A stretch of 64,000 nucleotides of DNA. Origin: Peptoniphilus sp. GNH (GTDB lineage Bacteria; Bacillota; Clostridia; Tissierellales; Peptoniphilaceae). Of the stretch, positions 27,010-34,331 are shown one piece after another; positions within the stretch are counted from its first letter, which is position 1; every line of letters begins with the position of its first letter. The stretch covers positions 520,979-584,978 of the forward strand of contig CP089931.1 of NCBI GenBank assembly GCA_021307325.1, read 5' to 3'. Under the pieces are notes generated by a model. That model ran no database searches, had not been told where the DNA came from, and saw only the letters and a program-made list of their open reading frames with translations. The translations under genes and the position numbers were made by a program.

Positions 27010-27957
27010 TTGATTAATTTTTTAAATATTGAATATTTTTTGGAAGTTGAAAAAGTGCGAAGCTTTTCTAAGGCTGCAGAAAATTTGTACACTACTCAAC
27101 AAGCCGTTTCAGCACGAATAGCAAACCTTGAAAATGAACTTAATTGCAAATTATTTTTAAGAAGTGTGCCTTTAGAAATAACAAACTCTGGTAAAAAATT
27201 TTTATTCTATGCAAAACAAATAAACTGTATTAATGAAGAAATACAGAAGGAATTTAAAAATATATCAGAAGATAATTCAGGGACTATAAGAATCGGTCTC
27301 ACATATACGAGAGATTATCTGTATATGCCAGATATTATTTTTGAATTTCAAAAAAAATATCCATTGTATACAGTTAAATCAATCTCTGACAACATAAGCG
27401 ATATTGAAAAAAAATTACATAGTGGAAAAATAGATCTTGCTTTAGGTGCATTTGATGATTGTGAATTGTATAATAATTCAAATATTGATTTATTCTTTTT
27501 TGATGATGAGGAACTAGTTCTTCTAGTAAATAAAAACTTATTTAAAAGTATTTTTTCTGAATCTTGTATTAAAAATGGTGTATTTAATTTTTATGAATTT
27601 GATAAACTTCCATTTATTTTGGGTCATCCAGATAATTTATCTGGCAAAACTAGTAAAATTTTTTTTGAAAAATATAAAATTAATCCTATTATTAAGGCTC
27701 AAAGCGACAATATACAGACTATATTAAAATTATGTGTCAACGGTTTAGGTGCTTGTTTTTGTCCGAAAAATTTATTTGAAAATTCTTCTGTATTTAATCG
27801 GAAAAATGAATTGTTAGTAATAAAAGGCGTCGATGAACTGAAACACAGAATGTATTTTGGAATACTTAAAACAAATCCAAAAATAAAAATTCTAAAAGAC
27901 TTTATTGAAACAGCAATTAATATTACAAATCATATTGAAAATTATAATAAAAATTAG
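27010..27957 (+). CDS. LysR-family transcriptional regulator of the 2-hydroxy acid operon
   Basis: 315 residues. The N-terminal winged helix-turn-helix reads FLEVEKVRSFSKAAENLYTT then QQAVSARIANLENELNCKLF, and the effector domain of about 220 residues follows. The start is TTG, preceded by a GGGGTG ribosome site. It is divergent from the seven-gene operon, the standard arrangement for a LysR activator responding to the operon's substrate or a thioester intermediate. The effector is unknown. Confidence 0.9.
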   Translation: MINFLNIEYFLEVEKVRSFSKAAENLYTTQQAVSARIANLENELNCKLFLRSVPLEITNSGKKFLFYAKQINCINEEIQKEFKNISEDNSGTIRIGLTYTRDYLYMPDIIFEFQKKYPLYTVKSISDNISDIEKKLHSGKIDLALGAFDDCELYNNSNIDLFFFDDEELVLLVNKNLFKSIFSESCIKNGVFNFYEFDKLPFILGHPDNLSGKTSKIFFEKYKINPIIKAQSDNIQTILKLCVNGLGACFCPKNLFENSSVFNRKNELLVIKGVDELKHRMYFGILKTNPKIKILKDFIETAINITNHIENYNKN

Positions 27958-28023
27958 CAATATTTTTTAACATTATTTAACATTGATTTCTCGAATATTT
28001 AATTTAATAAATAAAACATATTA

Positions 28024-28091
28024 GATTCACATTATCATCATATAATCTTAATATCTTTAAAAGTATATCTTATATGGAGATAATGTGAATC
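28024..28091. repeat. 68-bp imperfect hairpin element
   Basis: Outer arms GATTCACATTATC (28024-28036) and GATAATGTGAATC (28079-28091) are perfect complements. Inside them ATATAA-type and TTATAT-type arms pair again, so nearly the whole 68 bp can fold as one hairpin. It sits 66 bases after the lysR stop. No strong T-run follows, so a terminator role is uncertain; a small mobile repeat (MITE-like) or a structured RNA is possible. The rest of 27958-28176 is AT-rich spacer. Confidence 0.5.
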
Positions 28092-28176
28092 ATTTATTTT
28101 GGAAATTTGTACTCTTTAAATAATTTAATATAATATATTATTTATTAATGTTTATGTTAATTTCATAGCACCATTC

Positions 28177-28908
28177 TTATCCTATTGCCAATATCTTGCT
28201 AAAGAAATCTTTTGTTCTTTCATGTTTCGGATTTTTGAAGAATTCTTCTCCTCTACCTTCTTCTATTACTTCTCCCTTGTCCATAAATATGATTCTATCG
28301 CCTACTTCTTTTGCAAATCCCATCTCATGTGTCACTACTACCATTGTCATTCCTTCTTTTGCTAAGTCTTTCATGACATTTAATACTTCTCCTACCATTT
28401 CTGGGTCAAGGGCTGATGTAGGTTCATCAAATAGTATTACTTCGGGATCCATGGCAAGGGCTCTTACTATTGCTATTCTTTGTGCTTGTCCGCCTGATAG
28501 TGCTTTTGGATAGTTGTTTTTTTTATCCAGTAGTCCTACTCTTTTTAGGAGTGTTTCAGCTTTTTCTTTTGCTTCTTCTTGGCTCATGTTTTTTACAAGC
28601 TGAGGCGCTAACATTATATTTTCTAGCACCGTTTTATTTTTGAAGAGGTTGAAGTTTTGAAATACCATTCCCATTCTGGATCTAATTTTATTTATGTCCG
28701 TCTTTTTGTTTGTTATTTCTTCTCCGTCAAATAAAATTTTTCCTCCATCCGGCTCTTCCATTAGATTTAAACAGCGCAAAAATGTAGATTTGCCCGATCC
28801 AGAAGGGCCGATTATAACTAACACTTCTCCATCTTTTACTTCTTGATTTATTCCTTTTAATACCTGCAATTTTCCAAAGTTTTTAGTCAAATTTTCTACT
28901 TTAATCAT
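28177..28908 (-). CDS. glnQ: Polar amino acid ABC transporter ATP-binding protein (GlnQ-like)
   Basis: 243-residue ATPase with Walker [10 protein letters not shown], signature [15 protein letters not shown], Walker [16 protein letters not shown] and switch His in [12 protein letters not shown]. It matches the GlnQ/HisP group that energises uptake of polar or charged amino acids. It overlaps the permease gene by eight bases and is last in the operon. The amino acid carried is not evident. Confidence 0.9.
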   Translation of the reverse strand: MIKVENLTKNFGKLQVLKGINQEVKDGEVLVIIGPSGSGKSTFLRCLNLMEEPDGGKILFDGEEITNKKTDINKIRSRMGMVFQNFNLFKNKTVLENIMLAPQLVKNMSQEEAKEKAETLLKRVGLLDKKNNYPKALSGGQAQRIAIVRALAMDPEVILFDEPTSALDPEMVGEVLNVMKDLAKEGMTMVVVTHEMGFAKEVGDRIIFMDKGEVIEEGRGEEFFKNPKHERTKDFFSKILAIG

Positions 28909-29575
28909 GGCTGAGTTTCCTTTCTAATAGTCCCATTGTTTTTGATAGGCTAAATGTAATTAGCAGGTATATTAATGCTGCAAAATACAAAGGTTTTGTG
29001 TTAAAAAGAGTTGATTGCAAATTTTTGCCTACATAAAATAGATCTGTTATGCCAACGGTAAATACTACTGAGGACTCTTTTATTAGTGATATAAATTCGT
29101 TTACTAGGGCTGGCAAGATGTTTTTTATTGCTTGCGGTATTATTATATGTTTCATTGCCTGCGCCTCTGTTAGTCCTAGTGATCTGGCTCCTTCCATTTG
29201 ACCCTTTTCTACCGATTGGATTCCTCCTCTTATTACCTCTGCTACATAGGCTGCTGAATTTACAGAAATTGCTAGTGAACATAGAAAAATTGTAGATCTA
29301 AAGAAAGTGAGATTTTCTGGTATTACTGCCTTTAATCCAAAATATACTATTGTTATTTGGACTAGCATTGGTGTTCCTCTTATTATTTCTATATATGCTG
29401 TGGATATTAATTTTAAAATATGGCTTTTTGACAATTTCATCAGGGCTAAAAATGTGCCTAGAATCATTCCACATATTATGGATATAAAGGATATTTCTAT
29501 GGTTTTTAAGGCCCCTATTAAAAACGCATATCCATATTGGCTTATAAAGTTTATGTTATTTGTTATAAAATTCAT
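28901..29575 (-). CDS. Polar amino acid ABC transporter permease (GlnP/HisM-like)
   Basis: About 224 residues with five membrane segments and the HisMQ-family entry [19 protein letters not shown]. The coupling loop reads [20 protein letters not shown]. The earlier in-frame ATGs (up to 29623) fall inside a terminator hairpin. AGGAG spaced five bases before ATG at 29575 fixes the start. Confidence 0.88.
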   Translation of the reverse strand: MNFITNNINFISQYGYAFLIGALKTIEISFISIICGMILGTFLALMKLSKSHILKLISTAYIEIIRGTPMLVQITIVYFGLKAVIPENLTFFRSTIFLCSLAISVNSAAYVAEVIRGGIQSVEKGQMEGARSLGLTEAQAMKHIIIPQAIKNILPALVNEFISLIKESSVVFTVGITDLFYVGKNLQSTLFNTKPLYFAALIYLLITFSLSKTMGLLERKLSHD

Positions 29576-29590
29576 TTCTTCTCCTGGCAT

Positions 29591-29620
29591 AAAAAATTCC
29601 TCTTTAGCGAGGAATTTTTT
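29591..29620 (-). terminator. Terminator between the amino acid binding protein and its permease
   Basis: Perfect 12-bp stem AAAAAATTCCTC / GAGGAATTTTTT with a six-base loop directly behind the binding-protein stop codon. It likely allows partial read-through to permease and ATPase. Confidence 0.85.
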
Positions 29621-30441
29621 CATTTATTTTCATTTATTTCTTTGGTTGAAACTTCCAAATAATGATTAAACCATGTTGTTACTTGATCTTTGTCTTTTAA
29701 TTTATCTATGGTCTTGTTTATGGCCTCTTGCAGTTCTTTTTCTCCTTTTTTGATTGCTACGGCTGAGCCTTCTTCTGCTGGTATGCCAAGATCTTCTATA
29801 ATCGCTAAGTCAGGACTTGCTGCTGCGAATTGTTTAGCCGGAAGTTCGGCCATGAAGATTGCATCAAAGGTCTTATTTTTAAGCTCCATGATGAGGTTGT
29901 TGTTGTTCTCGAGGCCTGTTATATTTGCCCCAAAATTCTTTTCAGCATAGGTTTGTTGAACAGTTCCCATTTGAACTCCTATTTGCTTGCCTTTTAAATC
30001 ATCTACGCTCTTTATGGATGATTCTTCGCCCTTTCTTACCAAAAATATTTGACCACCTTCGTAGTAGGGTTCTGAAAAATCAACTTCCTTTAATCTTTGT
30101 TCATCAGCTACCATGCCTGCAAGAACTATATCCAAATCTCCTGCCTTTAAAGAGTTTAAGAGTCCTTCAAAAGCCATGTTTTTTATGGTTAGCTTTACTC
30201 CTAAATCATTTGCAATTGCTTTTGCAATTTCAACATCTACTCCAACTATGTTTTGTTCGCTTCCTGAAATTTGAATCCATTCCATAGGCGGATAATCAGC
30301 TGATGTTCCCATAACTAATTCGCCTTTTTCTTTTATTTTTTCTAGTGCATTTGAGTCTTTTTTTGCTTCAGTATTTGATGAACAACCCACCATAAGGCAA
30401 AGTGCCAGAATAGTAATTATAATGTAAATTCTTTTTTTCAT
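29620..30441 (-). CDS. Amino acid ABC transporter substrate-binding lipoprotein
   Basis: 273-residue type II binding protein (SBP_bac_3). The signal peptide has lipobox LMVGCSS. The mature domain shows GELVMGTSADYPPMEW, VDVEIAKAIANDLGVKL, the LDIVLAGMVADEQRLKEVDFSEPY core and KGKQIGVQMGTVQQ. These are typical of GlnH/ArtP/FliY-like receptors for polar, basic or sulphur amino acids. It is first in the operon, behind a 150-base leader that may regulate it. Confidence 0.9.
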   Translation of the reverse strand: MKKRIYIIITILALCLMVGCSSNTEAKKDSNALEKIKEKGELVMGTSADYPPMEWIQISGSEQNIVGVDVEIAKAIANDLGVKLTIKNMAFEGLLNSLKAGDLDIVLAGMVADEQRLKEVDFSEPYYEGGQIFLVRKGEESSIKSVDDLKGKQIGVQMGTVQQTYAEKNFGANITGLENNNNLIMELKNKTFDAIFMAELPAKQFAAASPDLAIIEDLGIPAEEGSAVAIKKGEKELQEAINKTIDKLKDKDQVTTWFNHYLEVSTKEINENK

Positions 30442-30594
30442 TTTTTTCCTCCTAAAACATTATTTAATTTTTTTTGATATTATTCAGGCATCTCATATTG
30501 CTGGAAGAGTGTAAGTTTTCAGCTTTACAATCATTCCAAGTTCTCTTGGTTTTTAAGTAGCTAATCAAGATTAAGGCCTCCTCGTTTTCTAATT
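30442..30594 (-). promoter_or_regulatory. Structured 5' leader of the amino acid transporter, class unidentified
   Basis: The transcript predicted from the promoter at 30602 has about 150 untranslated bases. Helices visible in order are CCAAG-AGAA-CTTGG, TGTAA..TTACA, and a long-range AGGC..GCCT pair that encloses them. A ribosome site AGGAGG follows. This compact multi-helix fold resembles a metabolite-sensing leader, but I cannot match it to TPP, lysine, glycine, SAM, T-box or other classes known to me. The stretch 30595-30752 otherwise holds only this promoter and the tRNA upstream region. Confidence 0.45.
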
Positions 30595-30601
30595 TTTGTA
30601 T

Positions 30602-30630
30602 ATTATAGTTTAGCGCATTAAAAAAGGCAA
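30602..30630 (-). promoter_or_regulatory. Promoter of the amino acid ABC transporter operon
   Basis: Minus-strand TTGCCT (30625-30630), 17-bp spacer, perfect TATAAT (30602-30607). Confidence 0.75.
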
Positions 30631-30752
30631 GTTTTTTTTATATAAAAATCAAAAAATAAATAGGCTTATTTTTTATAATTAAAATGTTGCAGTAAAGACT
30701 GCTAAATATGTCTTGACACTACCTAATATGCATTATATAATATCTCTTGCTT

Positions 30753-30830
30753 GGTGGGTATGGCCTAGTTGGTTAGGGCGCAAGATTGTGGCTCTTGAGG
30801 TCGTGGGTTCGAATCCCACTATCCACCCCA
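30753..30830 (+). tRNA. tRNA-His (GTG)
   Basis: Full cloverleaf: an eight-pair acceptor stem GGTGGGTA / TATCCACC with the extra 5' G of tRNA-His, anticodon arm CAAGA-TTGTGGC-TCTTG with anticodon GTG at 30788-30790, T arm GTGGG-TTCGAAT-CCCAC, and an encoded CCA. It borders the prophage and is a plausible integration target. Confidence 0.96.
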
Positions 30831-30837
30831 TATTATT

Positions 30838-30874
30838 AAAAACTGCTGAAACTTAGTAAGTTTCAGCAGTTTTT
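30838..30874. terminator. Terminator behind tRNA-His
   Basis: Perfect 16-bp stem AAAAACTGCTGAAACT / AGTTTCAGCAGTTTTT with a five-base loop, seven bases after the CCA end. Confidence 0.85.
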
Positions 30875-30884
30875 AATTTCAAAA

Positions 30885-30903
30885 GTTGGCTACCTGTTGG
30901 CTA
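30885..30903. repeat. Tandem GTTGGCTA repeat next to tRNA-His
   Basis: GTTGGCTA occurs at 30885-30892 and 30896-30903, spaced by one helical turn (11 bp). Placed between the tRNA terminator and the first prophage gene, it is a candidate part of the attachment region, such as an integrase-binding repeat. The other attachment end lies outside the window. Confidence 0.35.
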
Positions 30904-31004
30904 TTATAACCCTATATTTGACTGATCTAAATGCTGATTTATTTTCATTAAGACTTTTTTATTGAATAAATATCTAGTATATCTTGTAATTTTATGTAAT
31001 AAAA

Positions 31005-31028
31005 AAAGACGACTTTTACATCGTCTTT
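31005..31028 (-). terminator. Terminator at the left end of the prophage
   Basis: Stem AAAGACGA / TCGTCTTT with an eight-base loop and a T-run on the minus strand, 17 bases past the DUF2335 gene. Confidence 0.75.
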
Positions 31029-31044
31029 AACTTACTTATCTGCT

Positions 31045-31584
31045 TTATTTGTCTGTCTTATTTGGTTTGTTTTCGATCATTTCTTTATCTTTACCTGCTA
31101 TTTCAATTGCTTGAGTTTTTTTATTGTTTATAAATATAGCAATCCCTCCAACTATAGCTGAAATAATTCCAGCTATTCCAAAATATTTACCGAGATATAC
31201 TAAATAAAAAGATCCTGCTATCAAAATTAAGAATAAAATAAAGGCAAACCACTGACCTCTTTTTTCAGATTTTATATCACTAGAAATCACTTGTTTTTCT
31301 ATTTCTCTTCTATGAACACTCTGATTTTTAACCATTGATACAATAGTTCTGAATAATTCTTCATCAATCTCTTTGTACTTGGCTAAAGTTTCTGGTGAAG
31401 GAAGAGGCCCAGAATGATACTCTAGTTTACTTTGTGCTATTGATATTAATTGAGACATTGCCTCTGGAGATTCTCCTATTACTTTGTATACCTCATCTGG
31501 ATTAGATTCAAATGAGTTTAGAATATCCTCTACTCCACTGTTTTTTCTAACTTCTAAGTCTATTTTCTTATCTGGTGATTTCAT
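31045..31584 (-). CDS. DUF2335-family membrane protein
   Basis: About 179 residues. The central block GPLPSPETLAKYKEIDEEL followed by a Gln/His-Arg helix (NQSVHRREIEKQ) is the DUF2335 hallmark. Two C-terminal membrane helices follow (about 113-155), then a charged tail. The function of DUF2335 is unknown. It shares a transcript and a short overlap with the small gene upstream, under their own promoter. It is therefore a lysogen-expressed cargo cassette rather than part of the late lysis unit. TTG at 31599 is an alternative start. Confidence 0.75.
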   Translation of the reverse strand: MKSPDKKIDLEVRKNSGVEDILNSFESNPDEVYKVIGESPEAMSQLISIAQSKLEYHSGPLPSPETLAKYKEIDEELFRTIVSMVKNQSVHRREIEKQVISSDIKSEKRGQWFAFILFLILIAGSFYLVYLGKYFGIAGIISAIVGGIAIFINNKKTQAIEIAGKDKEMIENKPNKTDK

Positions 31585-31792
31585 ATTTATATTTACCAAA
31601 TACGTTTCTTAAATCATTACCAATGCTAACCCAGTCTGAATAAATAGCCTTAGCATCTGCATGTTCCTCACTTTTTGATGTGTTATAGTTGTTAAGGGTT
31701 CCAAATAAATCAAAAACTCTAGCCATACCTTTTACAAACCCAATTTTTGGAAACAAAATATTAGTATAACTTTTATATATTTTTCTATCCAT
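31568..31792 (-). CDS. Small protein of the DUF2335 cassette
   Basis: 74-residue soluble protein. The middle (MARVFDLFGTLNNYN then ADAKAIYSDWVSIGNDLRNVF) resembles short proteins I have seen directly upstream of DUF2335 genes. An excellent ribosome site AAAGGAGGGTG precedes ATG. It overlaps the DUF2335 gene, implying a stoichiometric pair. Role unknown; toxin-antitoxin, exclusion or abortive-infection functions are possible but unsupported. Confidence 0.65.
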   Translation of the reverse strand: MDRKIYKSYTNILFPKIGFVKGMARVFDLFGTLNNYNTSKSEEHADAKAIYSDWVSIGNDLRNVFGKYKYEITR

Positions 31793-31815
31793 AAAGCACC
31801 CTCCTTTGTATTTTG

Positions 31816-31845
31816 ATTATACCCTATGTTCAAAATATAAATCAA
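31816..31845 (-). promoter_or_regulatory. Promoter of the DUF2335 cassette
   Basis: Minus-strand TTGATT (31840-31845), 18-bp spacer, TATAAT (31816-31821). It lies between the lysis-module terminator and the cassette, making the cassette independent of late phage transcription. Confidence 0.7.
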
Positions 31846-31958
31846 TACTAAATAAAACTTATAAAAGCTAATACTTTTTAATATAAGCAAGTATAATTAG
31901 TAAATAACAAAGGTGATTGTAATAAAAAAGTATAAATATTATATAACTTTTCCTTTTC

Positions 31959-31990
31959 AAAAAAATACGCCTGAGGATTATTCCCCAGGC
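31959..31990 (-). terminator. Terminator of the phage late (lysis) transcript
   Basis: GCCTG-A-GG / CC-C-CAGGC stem overlapping the holin stop codon, with a seven-T tail on the minus strand. Confidence 0.75.
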
Positions 31991-32295
31991 TTTTTAATTT
32001 CATCTTTCCATTTGTTTAATTCAAGCACGCTAGCTTTCCTCATGTCGTCAAGATCCTTTTCTGTCACCTTGAATCCCTTCTCGTTAAGTCTCTCTAAAAC
32101 GTATTGTTTTTTCAGGTTTCCTTGGCCAGCTTCTTTATAGATTTGCTCTGCAGCCTTGACTGCAATATCTACAGCTTCCATAACTGTGAGGATTTTCTCT
32201 CTGCCATACTTTTGCTTTAAAAGTGGCACAAGTACACCTGTGATTAGCACTGATACAATTGACAAAACTACATAAAAAATATTACTTGCACTCAT
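31978..32295 (-). CDS. Holin-like protein, LLH family
   Basis: 105 residues with a single N-terminal membrane helix (about 5-28) followed by a charged amphipathic part, KQKYGREKILTVMEAVDIAVKAAEQ, and a C-terminal helical domain. This is the layout of the LLH (superfamily 6) phage holins, which act with an endolysin. It overlaps the upstream holin gene by 14 bases and ends in the late terminator. Confidence 0.75.
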   Translation of the reverse strand: MSASNIFYVVLSIVSVLITGVLVPLLKQKYGREKILTVMEAVDIAVKAAEQIYKEAGQGNLKKQYVLERLNEKGFKVTEKDLDDMRKASVLELNKWKDEIKKPGE

Positions 32296-32668
32296 TTTCT
32301 ACCTCCATAGATTTTTTAATTTCCTCTCTCAATTTTTCTTTACTTTCCCAAGTCTTTAAATTTTTATACTCCATATGCTGCTTAAAAAATTGATGCACTC
32401 CTACTGCGGTTGCACCTAAAAAAACACCTTGGCCAATGCTCATAAGGATCCATACGATAATTTGAATTTTATTCATTGGATCCATACGATTTGCAAGACT
32501 TGTTATTAAAGCTATAGGTATACCTACTATGGATAGTATAGTAGGTATTAAGCTATCACTAATTCTAGTAGACTTCTTCAAGCCGCTTCCTATGACTATA
32601 AGCACAGGTATCATAAATACTAATTCAGGGCTAAGATATTCTTTTAAGCTGAAGACTATATCTTGCAT
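32282..32668 (-). CDS. Phage holin, Hol44-like family
   Basis: 128 residues with three to four hydrophobic segments (about 15-28, 43-60, 70-98) and a long charged C-terminal tail, matching the holin superfamily V (Hol44) pattern with the loop GLKKSTRISDSLIPTIL. It should form membrane lesions that release the endolysin encoded immediately upstream. Confidence 0.7.
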   Translation of the reverse strand: MQDIVFSLKEYLSPELVFMIPVLIVIGSGLKKSTRISDSLIPTILSIVGIPIALITSLANRMDPMNKIQIIVWILMSIGQGVFLGATAVGVHQFFKQHMEYKNLKTWESKEKLREEIKKSMEVENECK

Positions 32669-32669
32669 A

Positions 32670-33002
32670 TTATCCTCTCAACTCCACAATCTTTTTGTCC
32701 TGATTCCAGCCTACTTTTAAATTTAAAGCCTCTGCTAGATCTCTGATTGATACGTAATTAGTTCCTTGAATATTCTTACCTCTTAGTTCAATCTCTTTGC
32801 CATTATAATTTACTTTTACTCTATCCACTTTCAAAATCTCATCCATAACAAATTTAATCCTTTCATCTAGTGCTTTCTGCTGCACAGGTACTCCTACACT
32901 TGACTTAGATAGGTCAAGCTCTACCTTCATCGGCTTTTGAACATCTTGTAAAAATTTCTCCCACAGATTCTTTTTAAAAAAAGATCCAGGACATCTCTTC
33001 CT
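32670..33002 (-). CDS. Endolysin (N-acetylmuramoyl-L-alanine amidase), exon 2
   Basis: C-terminal 110 residues of the lysin, joined in frame to exon 1 (34332-34748) when the group I intron is removed. It begins RKRCPGSFFKKNLWEKF, completing the amidase active site with the zinc-ligand Cys. It ends with a copper-amine-oxidase-N-like domain (VSIRDLAEALNLKVGW), often used as a wall-associated module. Read alone from the ATG at 33005 it would look like a separate small gene; the ATG is really the last three bases of the intron. Confidence 0.85.
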   Translation of the reverse strand, partial: RKRCPGSFFKKNLWEKFLQDVQKPMKVELDLSKSSVGVPVQQKALDERIKFVMDEILKVDRVKVNYNGKEIELRGKNIQGTNYVSIRDLAEALNLKVGWNQDKKIVELRG

Positions 33003-34331
33003 CATTTTTGTTCATCATAGTTCGCTACTCTATGACCGCTCTTTATGAACTGCTACATATCACTATGTAGATCAGACTATATCTTCATACTTTTAAGTAT
33101 GCTCCCCGTTTCCATTCGCTTGAATGTACTCTACTCCATTAAAAAAAACGCCTTACAGCGTCTTTTTTTGTTTCGATAGTCGTTGAACCTTCCTATGATA
33201 TTTTGCATGTTTAGCATTATATTCATTCGTACACCATTCCAAATTAGTGTAGATATTGTTTCGTTTATTAAAATCTATGTGATTAATTTGCGGATAATTT
33301 TTTGGATTTGGAATGAAGGCTAGTGCCACCATCTTATGAAATCTAAATGTTTGCTTTTCTCCATCTATCTTGGAGAATGAAGCTCCATAATACCCCTGTG
33401 TATTTTTATTTTTTTTAAGACTTATTTTAGCCTTCCCTTTATATGAGAAAACATCTCCGTTTTTGCTAACAGTGTAAAAAGGGCAACCTTCATATCCTTT
33501 AATATGATTTATCTTAAATTCGTCATCAGGTACTTCCATATTTTCCCATTTTTCGATTATAAAGGCTTCATATTCTTTATCAGTTAATACAACCATATTA
33601 TTAAGCCTTATATCTGACTCGTTACTATTTAAGAATATAACTTTGTTCGTATCTGCATCATTCATAAACAACTTAACCATAAGTGTTTTTAACCTCACTG
33701 TTTTTATTGTTGTTTGACGACTTCCTATTCTTACAACTGGAATACCTTCTGCATTTTTGAATGTTTTCATTTTTTGTCTGTAACCATTTCTATAACTGAA
33801 TACATTTCCTTTATTGTCAAATGTGTATCCAAACAAGTCTTTGTACTCCGCAATTGAACTTATCTTTTCTTCCCCATCTGGAGGGACAAAGCCTTCCCAT
33901 TCTTTTTGGTCTCTAATAACTTTGTTCTTTCCGGAAGAAATTATAAGATTAGAAATATGGTTGTTATGCTTATTCCCGTCAACATGTCGGATTCTTTCAC
34001 CTTTATAGTCTTTTATATAAATTTCCGCCATTATTCGATGAATTGGTTCTCTAATTCGATTAAGATATATAAACTCTCCTCTACGCTCTGAAAAAGAAGT
34101 TTCCTTCTTTATATATTCCCCATCTACTTTTTCAAACAATTCACCTTGCTCATTAATAAAAAAATTATTAATATTTTTATATTTTTGAATTATATTTAAT
34201 GCTTTCACGCTACTCCTCCATAGGCTTGGCTGCTGATTGACTGTAGTTTAAGTATATCATTATTACATCATTGTGTCTACAGTGTTTCCAGCAATTAAAG
34301 GAGTTTTAAGTGAGCAGTATTAATTGGGTTT
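33003..34331 (-). ncRNA. Group I intron in the endolysin gene
   Basis: 1329-base self-splicing intron. Conserved elements: P AATTGCTGGAAA (34285-34296), Q AATCAGCAGCCAAGC (34224-34238), S AAGATATAGTCTGATC (33070-33085). P1 pairs exon GUGAGU with intron GCUCAC, with the required U-G at the 5' splice site after AGT. The 3' end is a G, the last base of ATG at 33003. Ligation gives ...RHYDVS-RKRCPGSF..., the normal amidase sequence. The loop carries an HNH endonuclease gene. Confidence 0.9.
33153..34208 (-). CDS. HNH homing endonuclease inside the endolysin intron
   Basis: 351 residues built of three related modules. The last holds a complete HNH centre: FRFHKMVALAFIPNPKN, then QINHIDFNKRNN and TNLEWCTNEYNAKHA (His291, His310, Asn323). 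The first has a similar PIHRIMAEIYI ... RHVDGNKHNNHISNL (about 57-88). The middle one (about 173-208) lacks the His residues. NUMOD4-like segments (DNKGNVFSYR, KNGDVFSYKG) precede modules two and three. It starts with GTG behind GGAGGAG. It would cut intronless lysin alleles to spread the intron. Confidence 0.85.
   Translation of the reverse strand: MKALNIIQKYKNINNFFINEQGELFEKVDGEYIKKETSFSERRGEFIYLNRIREPIHRIMAEIYIKDYKGERIRHVDGNKHNNHISNLIISSGKNKVIRDQKEWEGFVPPDGEEKISSIAEYKDLFGYTFDNKGNVFSYRNGYRQKMKTFKNAEGIPVVRIGSRQTTIKTVRLKTLMVKLFMNDADTNKVIFLNSNESDIRLNNMVVLTDKEYEAFIIEKWENMEVPDDEFKINHIKGYEGCPFYTVSKNGDVFSYKGKAKISLKKNKNTQGYYGASFSKIDGEKQTFRFHKMVALAFIPNPKNYPQINHIDFNKRNNIYTNLEWCTNEYNAKHAKYHRKVQRLSKQKKTL

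Noticed and set aside
28024-28091. Rho-independent terminator of lysR
   Set aside because: The stem is long and AT-rich, and no continuous T-run follows either arm; kept as an unexplained hairpin.
29576-29623. N-terminal extension MKKFLAKEEFF... of the amino acid permease
   Set aside because: These codons are the two arms of a perfect terminator hairpin; the AGGAG ribosome site serves the ATG at 29575.
29925-30287. 120-codon plus-strand frame rich in Leu and Phe
   Set aside because: Antisense to the amino acid binding lipoprotein; low-complexity composition from the opposite strand and no start signal.
30442-30594. T-box, lysine, SAM or glycine riboswitch
   Set aside because: None of the diagnostic sequences (for example the T-box antiterminator bulge or the SAM-I core) is present, so the leader is left unclassified.
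30885-30903. Beginning of a CRISPR array
   Set aside because: Only two 8-bp copies with a 3-base gap; no further repeats or spacers anywhere in the window.
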